Source of the DNA: Bagarius yarrelli
Taxonomy: Eukaryota > Chordata > Actinopteri > Siluriformes > Sisoridae
Direction: 5' to 3'
Length of the DNA stretch: 64,000 bases
Assembly: GCA_005784505.1 (NCBI GenBank)
Contig: VCAZ01000025.1
Location: 2,790,501 to 2,854,500, forward strand
Shown here: positions 20,501 to 28,529 of the stretch, piece by piece
Numbering within the stretch: the stretch's first letter is position 1
Layout: each line of letters begins with the position of its first letter
Translations under genes and position numbers: made by a program
The notes under the pieces: model-generated
Seen by the model: the letters and a program-made list of their open reading frames with translations, nothing else
The model's database searches: none
What the model was told of the DNA's origin: nothing

Positions 20501-20681
20501 CATCCCTAATTATTTATCTTTTTTATGTCTCAGCATGTCTCTTTAGTATGATAGAGAAATCTTACCAAGTAAAAACATTTTTCAGTGTAAAGCTCCTCGG
20601 TCCACAGACCAGCGCTCTCCAACTCCAGCGAGCTCTCAGGCCCTCGCGGTCCGGGGTTCTGTATCCCTCCTGACCTTCCAT
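14512..20681 (-). CDS. slc35f2: slc35f2, solute carrier family 35 member F2 (8 coding exons, complete)
   Basis: Exons in transcript order: 20566-20681 (ATG at 20681), 19021-19193, 18789-18916, 18241-18400, 16834-16990, 16543-16595, 14996-15150 and 14512-14748 (stop 14512-14514). The total is 1179 bases, 392 residues plus stop, in phase throughout; the human protein is 374. About ten hydrophobic segments start at residue 39 (LLKTVALGQVLSMLICGTAV). Conserved SLC35F1/F2 blocks include SQYLAE, TPMLQSF, DVEANY, LLDCFVIPVLM, GADLLAGR, RVEFLGMMGLFG and MTSATAVNLSLLTADLFSLF. F2 rather than F1 is chosen because of the neighbouring elmod1, as at human 11q22.3. Known for the family: a DMT-superfamily plasma-membrane or Golgi transporter; human SLC35F2 imports the drug YM155 and has recently been reported to carry queuine. 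The C-terminal tail is hydrophilic and divergent. Confidence 0.94.
16330..16487 (-). repeat. SINE family A
   Basis: TATTTGGCAGACGCCTTTAT, AAAGCGACTTACATTTATCT, CAATTAGGGGTTAAGAGGG, then CCTTAACCACTGCGCCACCA. It lies in an slc35f2 intron about 55 bases from exon 16543-16595. Confidence 0.8.
17183..17860. mobile_element. Possible hAT-like MITE (AGGGCTGCAA termini)
   Basis: The left boundary reads TTAGGGCTGCAAAAACCATT and the right boundary, in reverse complement, reads ATAGGGCTAAAACAATTAGT followed by CAACATAATCGAC. Both contain the AGGGCT terminus and adjacent GATTAGT/TAATCG text typical of fish hAT MITEs. The interior is non-coding; target duplications are not clear. Confidence 0.45.
18241..18400 (-). 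CDS. slc35f2: slc35f2 exon 4 (weak donor)
   Basis: Encodes LLDCFVIPVLMVLSWFFLKT and ends GRDQGS. The donor that keeps phase with the next exon is TCAA followed by GTGGGC, which is poorer than the other donors in the gene. The acceptor is TTGTAG. The boundary is inferred from phase and protein alignment. Confidence 0.8.
18565..18668. repeat. Half copy of the 3750-3816 foldback family
   Basis: GAGGGGACATCAAAAACATGCCAACTGATTG is followed by TACTGCCATCTGTTGGCGTG. The arms match the foldback at 3750-3816 but are interrupted. It is in an slc35f2 intron. Confidence 0.45.
19272..19305. repeat. (CA)n microsatellite
   Basis: About 17 CA dinucleotides upstream of slc35f2 exon 19021-19193. Confidence 0.9.
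19903..19938. other. Perfect 15-bp hairpin
   Basis: AGATTGACATGGTCG at 19903-19917 is exactly reversed and complemented at 19924-19938, with a 6-base loop TTTTTG. It lies in slc35f2 intron 1 and is not obviously the end of any repeat in the window. Confidence 0.7.
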
Positions 20682-20967
20682 AATGCTGTATGAATAGAGT
20701 GGAACATTAAAGCACGGATTAATAAGGATTTACTGTGAACCAAACATTCGGTAATCTCTGCAAAATTGTACAGCAACTCAATGGTGCAACTCCGAATACA
20801 ACAGTCTGGTTTCCCGAAATAATCCCCAAAAGACCTTTTAAAATCTGACCACAGTTAAAAAGATGCAATAAAAAAAAAAAGACGAAGGACAAATGCGCTA
20901 ATAGTTTGACTTTGGTCTGTATTTAAACTGTCCTACTTTCTTTTTGCTTCCTTTATTTTATCCACAA

Positions 20968-21127
20968 CACAAACATTTACATTTACGGCATTCGGCAGAC
21001 ATCTTTATCCAGAGTGTCTTCCGTTTATCTCTTTTATACAACTGAGAATTGCACAGCACTAATTCAGCGTTAAGGGCCTTGCTTAGGGGCCCAACACATT
21101 AAACACTGCGCTACCACCGCTTCCCCA
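20968..21127 (-). repeat. SINE family A
   Basis: TTTACATTTACGGCATTCGG, CAGACATCTTTATCCAGAG, TTAAGGGCCTTGCTTAGGGG and CACTGCGCTACCACCGC. Confidence 0.75.
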
Positions 21128-21204
21128 TTGTTCTATTGTACAGAACTATTAGAATAACTGACCATCGCATTTCTATACACTATCTGAACATCCTATTCCA
21201 GATT

Positions 21205-21382
21205 AAGTGATAGCGCAGGGGTTAAAGTGTAGGACTGCTAATCTGAAAATTGTGGGTCTGATTTCCATTATCATCAGGTTACCAATGCTGGGGCCCTAAG
21301 GAAGGCTCTTAACCACCAATTTCTCAATTGTATGAAAGAGATAAATGTAAGTCGCTCTAGATAAAAGCATATGCTGAGAGAA
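21205..21382 (+). repeat. SINE family A
   Basis: AGCGCAGGGGTTAAAGTGTA, GGACTGCTAATCTGAAAAT, GGCTCTTAACCACCAATTTC and GAGATAAATGTAAGTCGCTC to AAAAGCATATGCTGAGA. Opposite orientation to its neighbour at 20968-21127. Confidence 0.75.
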
Positions 21383-21764
21383 CTCCAAACTAACGGACTG
21401 GTTTCTGTACTAATAACTACCACTTTTCCACTGGATTATGGAGGGAAACATAAAGATCTGAGCTCAATCAGCCTTCTGGCCAGATGAGACCTGGTTTTAC
21501 ATATCGATTAAATTAAAAGAAGAATTTTTTATATATAGATTAAAAAATAAAAGATTAATTTTGAACAGGCTCAAAAGAGACTCTATTGGTATACATATTA
21601 AGTTTAGTTAACACATACAGTACGTGGGGCTGTGCATAGAATCTTAGACAGTATATACTGACTACAATCAGAGTTTCGCCAAAGTCGTTTTTATTTATTT
21701 AAACAATTATTGATTTAAAGTATTGATTTGTCCAAAGGGTATAAATAGTTTTGAGCACAACTGT

Positions 21765-21890
21765 ATTTAATTTCTCCAATTGAGCAATTGAGGGTTAAGG
21801 GCTTTGCTCAAGGGCCCAATGGAGTAACTCGGTGCTGCTGGGAATTGAACCCACAATCTTCTGGTTAGCAACTTAACCATCTCCCTCTCA

Positions 21891-21922
<32 letters not shown>
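21765..21922 (-). repeat. SINE family A fragment and (ATT)n
   Basis: AATTGAGCAATTGAGGGTTA, GGGCTTTGCTCAAGGGCCC and GGGAATTGAACCCACAATCT, running into about nine ATT units at 21894-21921. Confidence 0.75.
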
Positions 21923-21925
<3 letters not shown>

Positions 21926-22432
21926 AACAGTAATCTAATAAAATTATAACCTATAGAATTATTTGCCTCCTACAGTTCTTGGAAGAACCCCACGTTGGTG
22001 TGATGGTCAGAATTCTGGCCATACTGTGTGTTTAGACAGCAAGTAAACAGCTGTTATTGTTATTTATTTTTCTAAGAAATGTTATAATTACACGTTATTT
22101 AAAATTAACCCTAGGATGAAATCATACACTAAATAAAATAAGCAAAAACCCTGTCTAAACTCCTTACATACATTTTAACCGGTCCACATCCCGTCCGCCA
22201 TAATGCGCCAACAGAAAAACACCAGAAATCTGACAGTTGGATAAAATAATAAATATAATGCTAGCTATGTTCTGTATGGGATGTGGACACAGCTAGCATA
22301 TTAGCAATACGAATTATTTCGCAGGAAAAAAAATATTGTTTTATTACGTTTTAGCTACTAATTGAATGTGTATTATTTGTTTGTTAAAAACCCACCATAT
22401 TTAACTCGTTTTAACAGAAGGACATATTTTAC

Positions 22433-22530
22433 CTGCACCCAGTCAAGACATCTTGCCGGTGGGACAGAGTCCCATGCGGTAATGAATCAGAAACAGCCTC
22501 ACTGTCGGCAATTAAACGTCTCAAATGTCC
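22433..22530 (-). promoter_or_regulatory. slc35f2: Probable slc35f2 5'UTR exon (upstream limit uncertain)
   Basis: The ATG exon is preceded by an acceptor TATTCATACAG ending at 20686, so the 5'UTR is spliced. Upstream on the minus strand, ACTGGGTGCAG followed by GTAAAA at 22433/22432 is a good donor in a more complex, less AT-rich stretch. The start site was not determined. Sequence from 22545 to 22620 is a repeat copy and its TATATA should not be read as a promoter. Confidence 0.4.
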
Positions 22531-22544
22531 GCATCACCTATACA

Positions 22545-22620
22545 GCGGAAGGAATAAAAGGATATATACCCTACCTAGTGCACTTTTAGTTAAACTTCCC
22601 TCTATTTGGAATGCGACGTA
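22545..22620. repeat. GTGCACTAGGTAGGG dispersed repeat end
   Basis: AAGGATATATACCCTACCTA, GTGCACTTTTAGTTAAACTT and GGAATGCGACGTA. This is the usual end of a fish non-autonomous transposon (compare 10880-11030). It lies just upstream of the proposed slc35f2 first exon. Confidence 0.5.
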
Positions 22621-22984
22621 TGTTTCTTAGGTTGCTAGATTTGTTTGATAAGACCCGCCCATTTTCTCATGCGTCACATGGTTGAAGGGGCAAATCAAGG
22701 ACGAAGGTTCATGAATATTCATTAGTCTTGTGCTTCGCGGGTTTTTGATTATCCGCGGTTTAAGGCAACCGAAACATATGCTCGATTTTTTTTTTTGGAG
22801 GATTTATTGTAGAATTCTGCACTATTAATAAAATAAGTCGAATATTTAACATTAAATTTATTTGTTGCTTATTTAACTTTTTTTTCCCACGTCACCTAAA
22901 CAGTTTATCTCGTTTACATTGAAACGATTTCTTTTAAGTGATTAGACCATCAGGCTTATAATAGTAACTCCCCATATTTATTAT
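22621..22984. other. Intergenic stretch, slc35f2 upstream flank
   Basis: Complex sequence with GCGTCACATGG near 22670 (an E-box next to a half-CRE), GGTTCATGAATATTCATTAG and GCGGGTTTTTGATTATCCGCGG near 22737-22758. This could be the actual slc35f2 promoter. No open frame is supported. Confidence 0.35.
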
Positions 22985-23335
22985 TAAGTTGAAGTTTAAG
23001 AAGCTTTATTGTCATTTCAACCATATATAGCAGATGCAGTACACAGTGAAATAAATGGTGCTAGACAAAAACACAGAATTACACAAAACAAACAAAAAAG
23101 AGCCACTGGACAGAACAAACATAAAGTGCATGTGTGCAACCTGGTGCAAACAGTGCAGAACAGACAGTGCAATTAACAACACAAACAGTACAAAAGACAG
23201 TGCAGAAAAAGACAACAGAGAACAGAACATAACGCTGTACAGAACATTCACACAGCACCAATCACACTTAAATAATGTATTTTTACTTATTTTATTTTGG
23301 CATAACAAATAAAGAATTATTCATCTTAAATCTTA
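22985..23335 (+). repeat. Dispersed repeat (AAGCTTTATTGTCATTTCAA), copy 1
   Basis: AAGCTTTATTGTCATTTCAA, CCATATATAGCAGATGCAGT, ACACAGAATTACACAAAAC, then repeated CAGTGCAGAACAGACAGTG. Copy 2 is at 23615-23822 in the same orientation. Open frames on both strands are repeat artefacts. Confidence 0.75.
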
Positions 23336-23614
23336 AAAAATTAAACTAAAACCTACCCAATTTCTGACAAGCTACTTATTACACATGGCAAGAAAGTTTT
23401 CAAGGACTGTGTCAAGGCCTGTCTGCTGTCAGAGTTTCTCATACTGAAGACCCGTCTACATACAGGGGCTCTAGGGATTTTTTTTCTCTGTTGGCCTATT
23501 TTTTTAACAGGTTTATATTATTCCCATTTAAGTAAACTGTCAAATAGACTAAAGAAACAGAGGAAACCACTAGAAACAGCTTGGGTTCTAGGGAACAAAA
23601 TCATCAGCAAATTT

Positions 23615-23822
23615 CTTCAGTCAAGTCAAGAAATTTTTATTGTCATCTCGACCATATATAGCAGACACAGTACACAGTGACCTCCAAAAACAACACAGAA
23701 TTACACAAAACAACAAAGAACAACGCAGAGATAAGGACCGAGGTGCAAAGTGTGCAGGACAGACGGTGGAAAAAGACAATACAAAAACACTGCAGTTAAT
23801 TCACTTTAACAGCATGAGATGA
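23615..23822 (+). repeat. Dispersed repeat (TTTTTATTGTCATCTCGACC), copy 2
   Basis: TTTTTATTGTCATCTCGACC, ATATATAGCAGACACAGTAC and GAATTACACAAAACAACAAA match copy 1 at 22985-23335 but are independently diverged. Confidence 0.75.
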
Positions 23823-24309
23823 GCTCAGTTATTTTAAGGGTCTTTGTTTAGATGCTCTGTAACTCCATCCTAAAGTCTTACAATTAGCTATGGACTCAAG
23901 AGCTTTTCACACATCATGTCATTGTGGACATAAAAGCTATTAAAAAGTTATTGAACTGATGTAGATTCATCGCCGGTTTCTGAGACCGATAACTGATAGG
24001 AAGAACATTTCTGTTTAAATTTTACTTTTGTAAATACTGAACTGCACAAGCTTTTATTATTTATGTACAACACGCTCAATATTGTAATTTTATTGCTTCC
24101 TAGCAAAAACATCCCTCCAAAAAACATTACAAAAAACTATGCATTTTAATATTTTTCATCTTTTAGCCGTATTAAATTGTTTAATTTACATTAAACAATA
24201 ACACAGAGCTACATTTTATTATAAATTCGTCAGAATCGAACTGTCAACTTGGTGTGTTTGGTTTAATATCACTCCGCATCCATTTTATGATTTCTTCCTG
24301 TCTGTTTTT

Positions 24310-24890
24310 GGTGCATTTACAGACACATTGTTGGGTCATAACTTTGTCTTTTAGAGTTTTTGTTTGTTTTATTCAGTTTCAGATGAATAATTTGCTTACA
24401 TTCTTTAAAAAAATCTGTTGCATTGGCCGGGAATCGAACCCGCATCTCCCGCGTGGCAAGCGAGAATTAATGCAAACAAAATGTAAAATAATTGATTATT
24501 TCGTCTATCGAGGCTTTAAGCACTTTTGTCTGTCTGATTACAGACTTTCGTCAAATCTAAAAAAGAAGCTCTAATAAAGTTAATAAGGCAAATTGATCTT
24601 CCGCCTCGAAAATTAGTCCCAATGCAACCGGTCTTACGGCTCTAATTAGGTTGTTGATGCATGGATTGTGTTCGGGTTTTAAGAAAGGTCAGCGAACACA
24701 TTCTCCCAGTCACGCGTGTCAAAATCCAGGCCCCTTGTGCTGAAGTTGGTGGTCTTGCTGCAAGTCTGTTTCTCTCCCGGAGAAGTAGCAGTCCTGATTT
24801 AAAGCATTAAACTCATCACAGTTCTGGGAAAAGTCATTGTTTAGGTCTAGGAGCTAAACCTGTGTGATGTGTAGTCGTGATCCAGCATGA
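24310..24890. repeat. Tandem duplication block, copy 1
   Basis: Blocks in order: CATTTACAGACACATTGTTG, TCAGATGAATAATTTGCTTA, tRNA-Gly remnant, GAGGCTTTAAGCACTTTTGT, CCGCCTCGAAAATTAGTCCC, AATGCAACCGGTCTTACGGC and AAGAAAGGTCAGCGAACACA, then the coding-like remnant. All recur in the same order and orientation at 25590-26430, about 1.3-1.5 kb away. Confidence 0.85.
24420..24473 (-). pseudogene. tRNA-Gly(GCC) pseudogene lacking the D arm
   Basis: The minus strand reads GCATT, then AATTCTCGCTTGCCACGCGG with a GCC anticodon (TTGCCAC loop), then GCGGGTTCGATTCCCGGCC and AATGC. The acceptor, anticodon and T arms match eukaryotic tRNA-Gly(GCC), but about 16 bases covering the D arm are gone. Without box A it should not be transcribed by Pol III. 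Confidence 0.85.
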
Positions 24891-25440
24891 AGCTGTAAAC
24901 AGAATTAAGCTGAGTTTTATTAAAGAAATAAGTTTCAATCAATTATAACATTTTATTAAGACGTCACAGTCTTACTTTAGATAGAAATATTTGTCTTTTT
25001 AACATTTTCAAATCTAGCTTTCCACTTACCTGGTCTGGTTTAATGGCATCTCAGACATGCTGTATGGTAAAACAAATGGCAAATGAGGTGGGGCAGAAAG
25101 GGTGTCACAAGGAGACAGAGCTTCTTGTGAGCATGGGTGGAAAGGATCAGGCAAACTTTCACCAGATTTAAGAGTCGGGGCAAAGAGAGTGTCACTAGGA
25201 GACTGTGGTTCTCGTGAGCATGGGTGGAAAGAGCCAGGCGATTCTGTAGATTCATAAGGTGGGGCAATAAGGGGCCACTATGAGACAGTGTTTTTTGTGA
25301 GCATAATGAGGAAAAGCTAGACAATTGGAGGTATATGGATGTGATAAATGTCATTAGCTTAGTGACAGCAGCACTGAGGAACAGACAGGAGACGGTGTTG
25401 GAGGTAGCAGAGCTGAAGATGTTGAGGTTCTCTCTGGGAG
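24690..25440 (-). pseudogene. Unidentified exon-like coding remnant (minus strand)
   Basis: On the minus strand an open stretch ending at 25032 reads FHPCSREPQSPSDTLFAPTL then a second FHPCSQEALSPCDTLSAPP repeat and finishes MSEMPLNQT at a consensus donor GTAAGT. After an acceptor at about 24893, the next segment reads FMLDHDYTSHRFSS and then stops; beyond the stop another open frame ends GLDFDTRDWENVFADLS with stop near 24691. The reading frame is broken, yet the tail is also protein-like in the duplicate (26213-26430). I do not recognise the protein. It may be a decayed gene or the end of a poorly conserved gene. Confidence 0.4.
25085..25325. repeat. ~85-bp tandem repeat, three copies
   Basis: The block with GTGTCACAAGGAGACAGAGC, TTGTGAGCATGGGTGGAAAG and CAGGCAAACTTTC repeats three times with substitutions; the third copy is the most diverged. 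It encodes the FHPCSQE repeat of the coding-like remnant on the minus strand. Confidence 0.8.
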
Positions 25441-25704
25441 TGTCGAGGGTTGGACAGAATTAGGAAACTATTATGATGTTTATTTCGGTACAAAGTCAGA
25501 ACTACAATGAACAATAACAATAACATTTTATTTAATTTATGCTTATTTGGCCTGCAGAGCAGTTTTTTATGGTCTGGTGTTGTCAGGAGTGAATTGACAT
25601 TTACAGACCCAGTGTTGGACCTTAGATTAGTCTTTTGAAAGGCTTTGCCTGTATTATTCCGCTTCAGATGAATAATTGGCTTACAGTCTTCAGAAAATTA
25701 TTAT

Positions 25705-25748
25705 CCCCCGTGTGGCAGGCGAGAATTCGACCATTGAACTACCAATGC
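25705..25748 (-). pseudogene. tRNA-Gly(GCC) pseudogene, 5' half only
   Basis: The minus strand reads GCATTGGTAGTTCAATGGTC then GAATTCTCGCCTGCCACACGG and stops at the anticodon stem. The D arm and anticodon loop (GCC) are kept, while the T arm is lost. It is the reciprocal of the remnant at 24420-24473. Confidence 0.85.
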
Positions 25749-26212
25749 TAATTGCATCCTTCCGCTTTGAAAAAAGGTTCCACAGAAATTAAATCATTAT
25801 TATTACTATTATTATTGTTAATTAAACAGAAATACAAATAAATTATAAACTTGTTAATGAAGGCTTTAAGCACTTTTGTCTGCCGTTCTGGTTACAGTTT
25901 TCTGCCAAATCTCGAAAAAGGCTCTAATTAAGTTGGAGAGGCAAATTGATCTTTCGCCTCGAAAATTGGTCCCACTGCAACCAGTCTTAAGGCTCTAAAT
26001 AGTTTGGTGATGCAAGTATTGTTTTACACTGCCATCTATTGACCACCCGAATCACCAGCATCGCCTTTCCACAATTTACCAGCATCTACATCATACAAAT
26101 AATAAAAAAAATAAGAATAAATATGTTGAGGATGGATATGACAGCATGCACACTAAAGTATTCCAAGCACTGGAAATTCACCACCTTCAATAAAATCTAA
26201 TTGGTTCGGGTT

Positions 26213-26430
26213 TTAAGAAAGGTCAGTGAACACATTCTCCCAGTCACGCATGTCAAAATCCAGGCCCTTTGTGCTAAAGTTGGTGGTCTTGCTGTGAGTC
26301 TGTTTGCTTAACTCTCGCCCGGAGAAGTAGCAGTCCTGACTTATAAGATTAAACTCATCACAGTTCTGGGAAAAAGTCATTGTTCAGATCTAGGAGCTGA
26401 ACCTGTGTGGTGTGTAGTCGTAGACATGTG
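26213..26430 (-). pseudogene. Coding-like remnant in duplication copy 2
   Basis: The minus strand holds a 55-codon open frame starting ATG ACT TTT TCC and reading MTFSQNCDEFNLISQDCYFS, then STKGLDFDMRDWENVFTDLS and a stop. Compared with copy 1 it differs by indels of three and one base. The same in-frame TAG lies just upstream in both copies. Not identified. Confidence 0.4.
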
Positions 26431-26639
26431 CAGAGGAAAGAGAATGAAAATATAGATAGGAAGGCCAAAGAGTTTGGATATGATTGTGATCAATGAGGAC
26501 ATGAGGTTAGTGGGTGTAAATAGGGCTAGATGGAGGCAGATGATTCACTAATACAACAATACTTCCGACTTAAAGTGCTGGATTTTTAAGAAAAAAACAA
26601 ACAACAAATCAGCATAAAAAGCAATAATAATAATTATAA

Positions 26640-26945
26640 TAAAATGATGTTTATTTATTCATCTTCTATATTCGCCTATTTCCTAATTCGGGGTCACAGG
26701 GATCTGCTGGAGTCTATCTGCCATCTCTGAAAGGGTGAAAAGGCAGGAGGGGTACAACCCTGGACAGGTCTCCAGTCCATCACAGGGACACACACACAAT
26801 TTAGAATTATCAATCAACCTAACAAAGATGTTTTTGGACTGTGGGAGGAAACCCAGAGTACAGGCAAACTGCCCCTGTTTACCGGCTTACTTCCCCTATC
26901 CGGGACTCGAAACCATGACCTTTTGCTAACCACTAAGCCACCATG
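26640..26945 (-). repeat. Teleost SINE-like repeat (family C)
   Basis: AATTCGGGGTCACAGGGATC, CTGGACAGGTCTCCAGTCCA, TCACAGGGACACACACACAA and GGACTGTGGGAGGAAACCCA. It is the reverse complement of the element at 13500-13890, full length or nearly so. Confidence 0.85.
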
Positions 26946-26949
26946 CTGT

Positions 26950-27240
26950 TTTATTAGTTAATGACGTCAATAATGATGATGATGATGACGCAGCAGCACC
27001 ATCAGCTGGACATTGGTAGGAACTGAAGGCGGGATGGGTAAAACCATCAGTGATGAAATAAGGGGGGGAGGCGCTGTGTCTGGCTTTTTACTTCTACCAG
27101 GTCTCTGAAAATGTTGAAATGTTTAACTTGAACTTTGGGACGTGACTGTGTTTAACAGTGAATGAGTTGTGAGAGTGGGAACAGATTTCTGGCATGAAGG
27201 ATGAAGATACTCCCTACAGGCGGCTGTGAAAAGTTTTTGG
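26950..27240 (+). promoter_or_regulatory. gpat3: Candidate gpat3 promoter / first non-coding exon
   Basis: The gpat3 ATG exon has an acceptor upstream of the start, so a 5'UTR exon must lie to the left. This complex stretch holds a perfect CRE TGACGTCA at 26962-26969 and ends in a plausible donor (TTTTTG then GTATGA, 27239/27240). Neither the start site nor the donor is proven. Confidence 0.3.
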
Positions 27241-27868
27241 TATGACCGTTCTGTTTTCTAACGTTGTTTACGTTGTTCGTGTGACGGCGGTGTTTACAGT
27301 GTGAGGTTGTGTGTTTTTAGTTCAGAAATACAACCTAAAACACCAGTTTTATTCTTCTTCTTATTATTGTTTAAATATTTATGTAAAAAGCAGAAGATGT
27401 TTAATAAACTATTACTAATGTTTAAAGCCGTAACTCGTCGTAAACCGCGTTATCGGATCAGTTTACGGCAGGAATTAGCTGACGGTGGCACGTGCAATGC
27501 TCTCATGAGTTTCAGTAGAAATAATGTTCACATCTTCCCAATTTAATATAAAAAATTATTATTATTATATTATTATTAATAATAATATATATTTGCATTA
27601 AATGTAAATAATTTGCATACTAGCTAAATACATAACTTATATTTAATAGCTGCTACACACACATTATTTGTGCTTGAAAATAAACTTAATTCCGAATAGA
27701 TGTTATTTATTCTAGTGCATAAAATGTCATTGTCAGTTACAGAAATCAGTGATTGCCTCAAAATATTAAAATATTAATAAAACTACATCATTAATAAAAC
27801 TACACTATTAGAACTATTTAAAAAAAAAATATGGATTGGGGTAACCGCGAATAATAAATATTGGGGTC

Positions 27869-27883
27869 TGTCTGTCTGTCTAC

Positions 27884-27922
<39 letters not shown>

Positions 27923-28011
27923 CCCATCCATCTCTTTCTTTGAATCACTAAATAATACTTACTTGGATAAGTCTGTTTGTATATCTATCTATCTATCTAT
28001 CTATCTGTCTG

Positions 28012-28066
<55 letters not shown>

Positions 28067-28150
28067 CTCTGAATCACTAAATCACTGAATGATAAATATA
28101 AGGATCTGTATGGTCTGTCTGTCTGTCTATCTATCTTTCTTTCTTTCTTT
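27869..28150. repeat. (TCTA)n / (TCTG)n microsatellite cluster
   Basis: Three TCTA/TCTG arrays are separated by two similar spacers containing GAATCACTAAAT, implying that the array plus spacer was itself duplicated. It lies about 380 bases upstream of the gpat3 ATG exon. Confidence 0.95.
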
Positions 28151-28483
28151 TAACATTTAGTAGAATCACAAATTACCTACAGCATTAACATGTGACTTTT
28201 ACATTTACATCCTTAATCGGACCCCTTTATCCCGAACAGTGTACCAAATTAATCACATACACATATCGGCTTTACATTACCTAATCCATATTGTCAACAG
28301 AGGAATGAGATTAATCTATAAAATGGATGTTGAATTACAGATTTGTGCTCTATATACAAAGAAGCAAACAATTCCAGAACACACACATCAGCACAAAAAG
28401 CATAAACGACTTTTATGATTTCATTAAATAAACATTGAAGAGTGCGTGAAATAAAACGATGTGACTTTTTCGTCTCTGTGCAG

Positions 28484-28529
28484 GTCAGCTGACCCCAGCG
28501 TGCTGCATCACTGGGTGGAAACGAATAAA
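28484..28529 (+). other. gpat3: gpat3 5'UTR part of the first coding exon
   Basis: The acceptor TCTCTGTGCAG ends at 28483, and 46 bases precede the ATG. There is no upstream ATG between the acceptor and the start codon except out of reach of the coding frame, so initiation at 28530 is likely. Confidence 0.75.

Larger units (their letters stand above)
25590..26430. repeat. Tandem duplication block, copy 2
   Basis: Same ordered blocks as 24310-24890, including GATGAATAATTGGCTTACAG, CGCCTCGAAAATTGGTCCCA and AAGAAAGGTCAGTGAACACA. It has an extra insertion of about 190 bases at 26020-26210 that begins TTTTACACTGCCATCTATTG. Divergence between copies suggests an old duplication. Confidence 0.85.

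Noticed and set aside
22550..22570. TATA-box-like TATATA upstream of slc35f2 on the minus strand
   Set aside because: It belongs to a dispersed repeat end (GTGCACTAGGTAGGG) found elsewhere, so it is probably coincidental.
23012..23312. Overlapping 85-98 codon frames on both strands
   Set aside because: Lie in a dispersed repeat with a second copy at 23615-23822; no splice or protein-family support.
27861..28088. YLSIYLSIY-type open frame
   Set aside because: Translation of the TCTA microsatellite; the same applies to the frames at 61549-61953.
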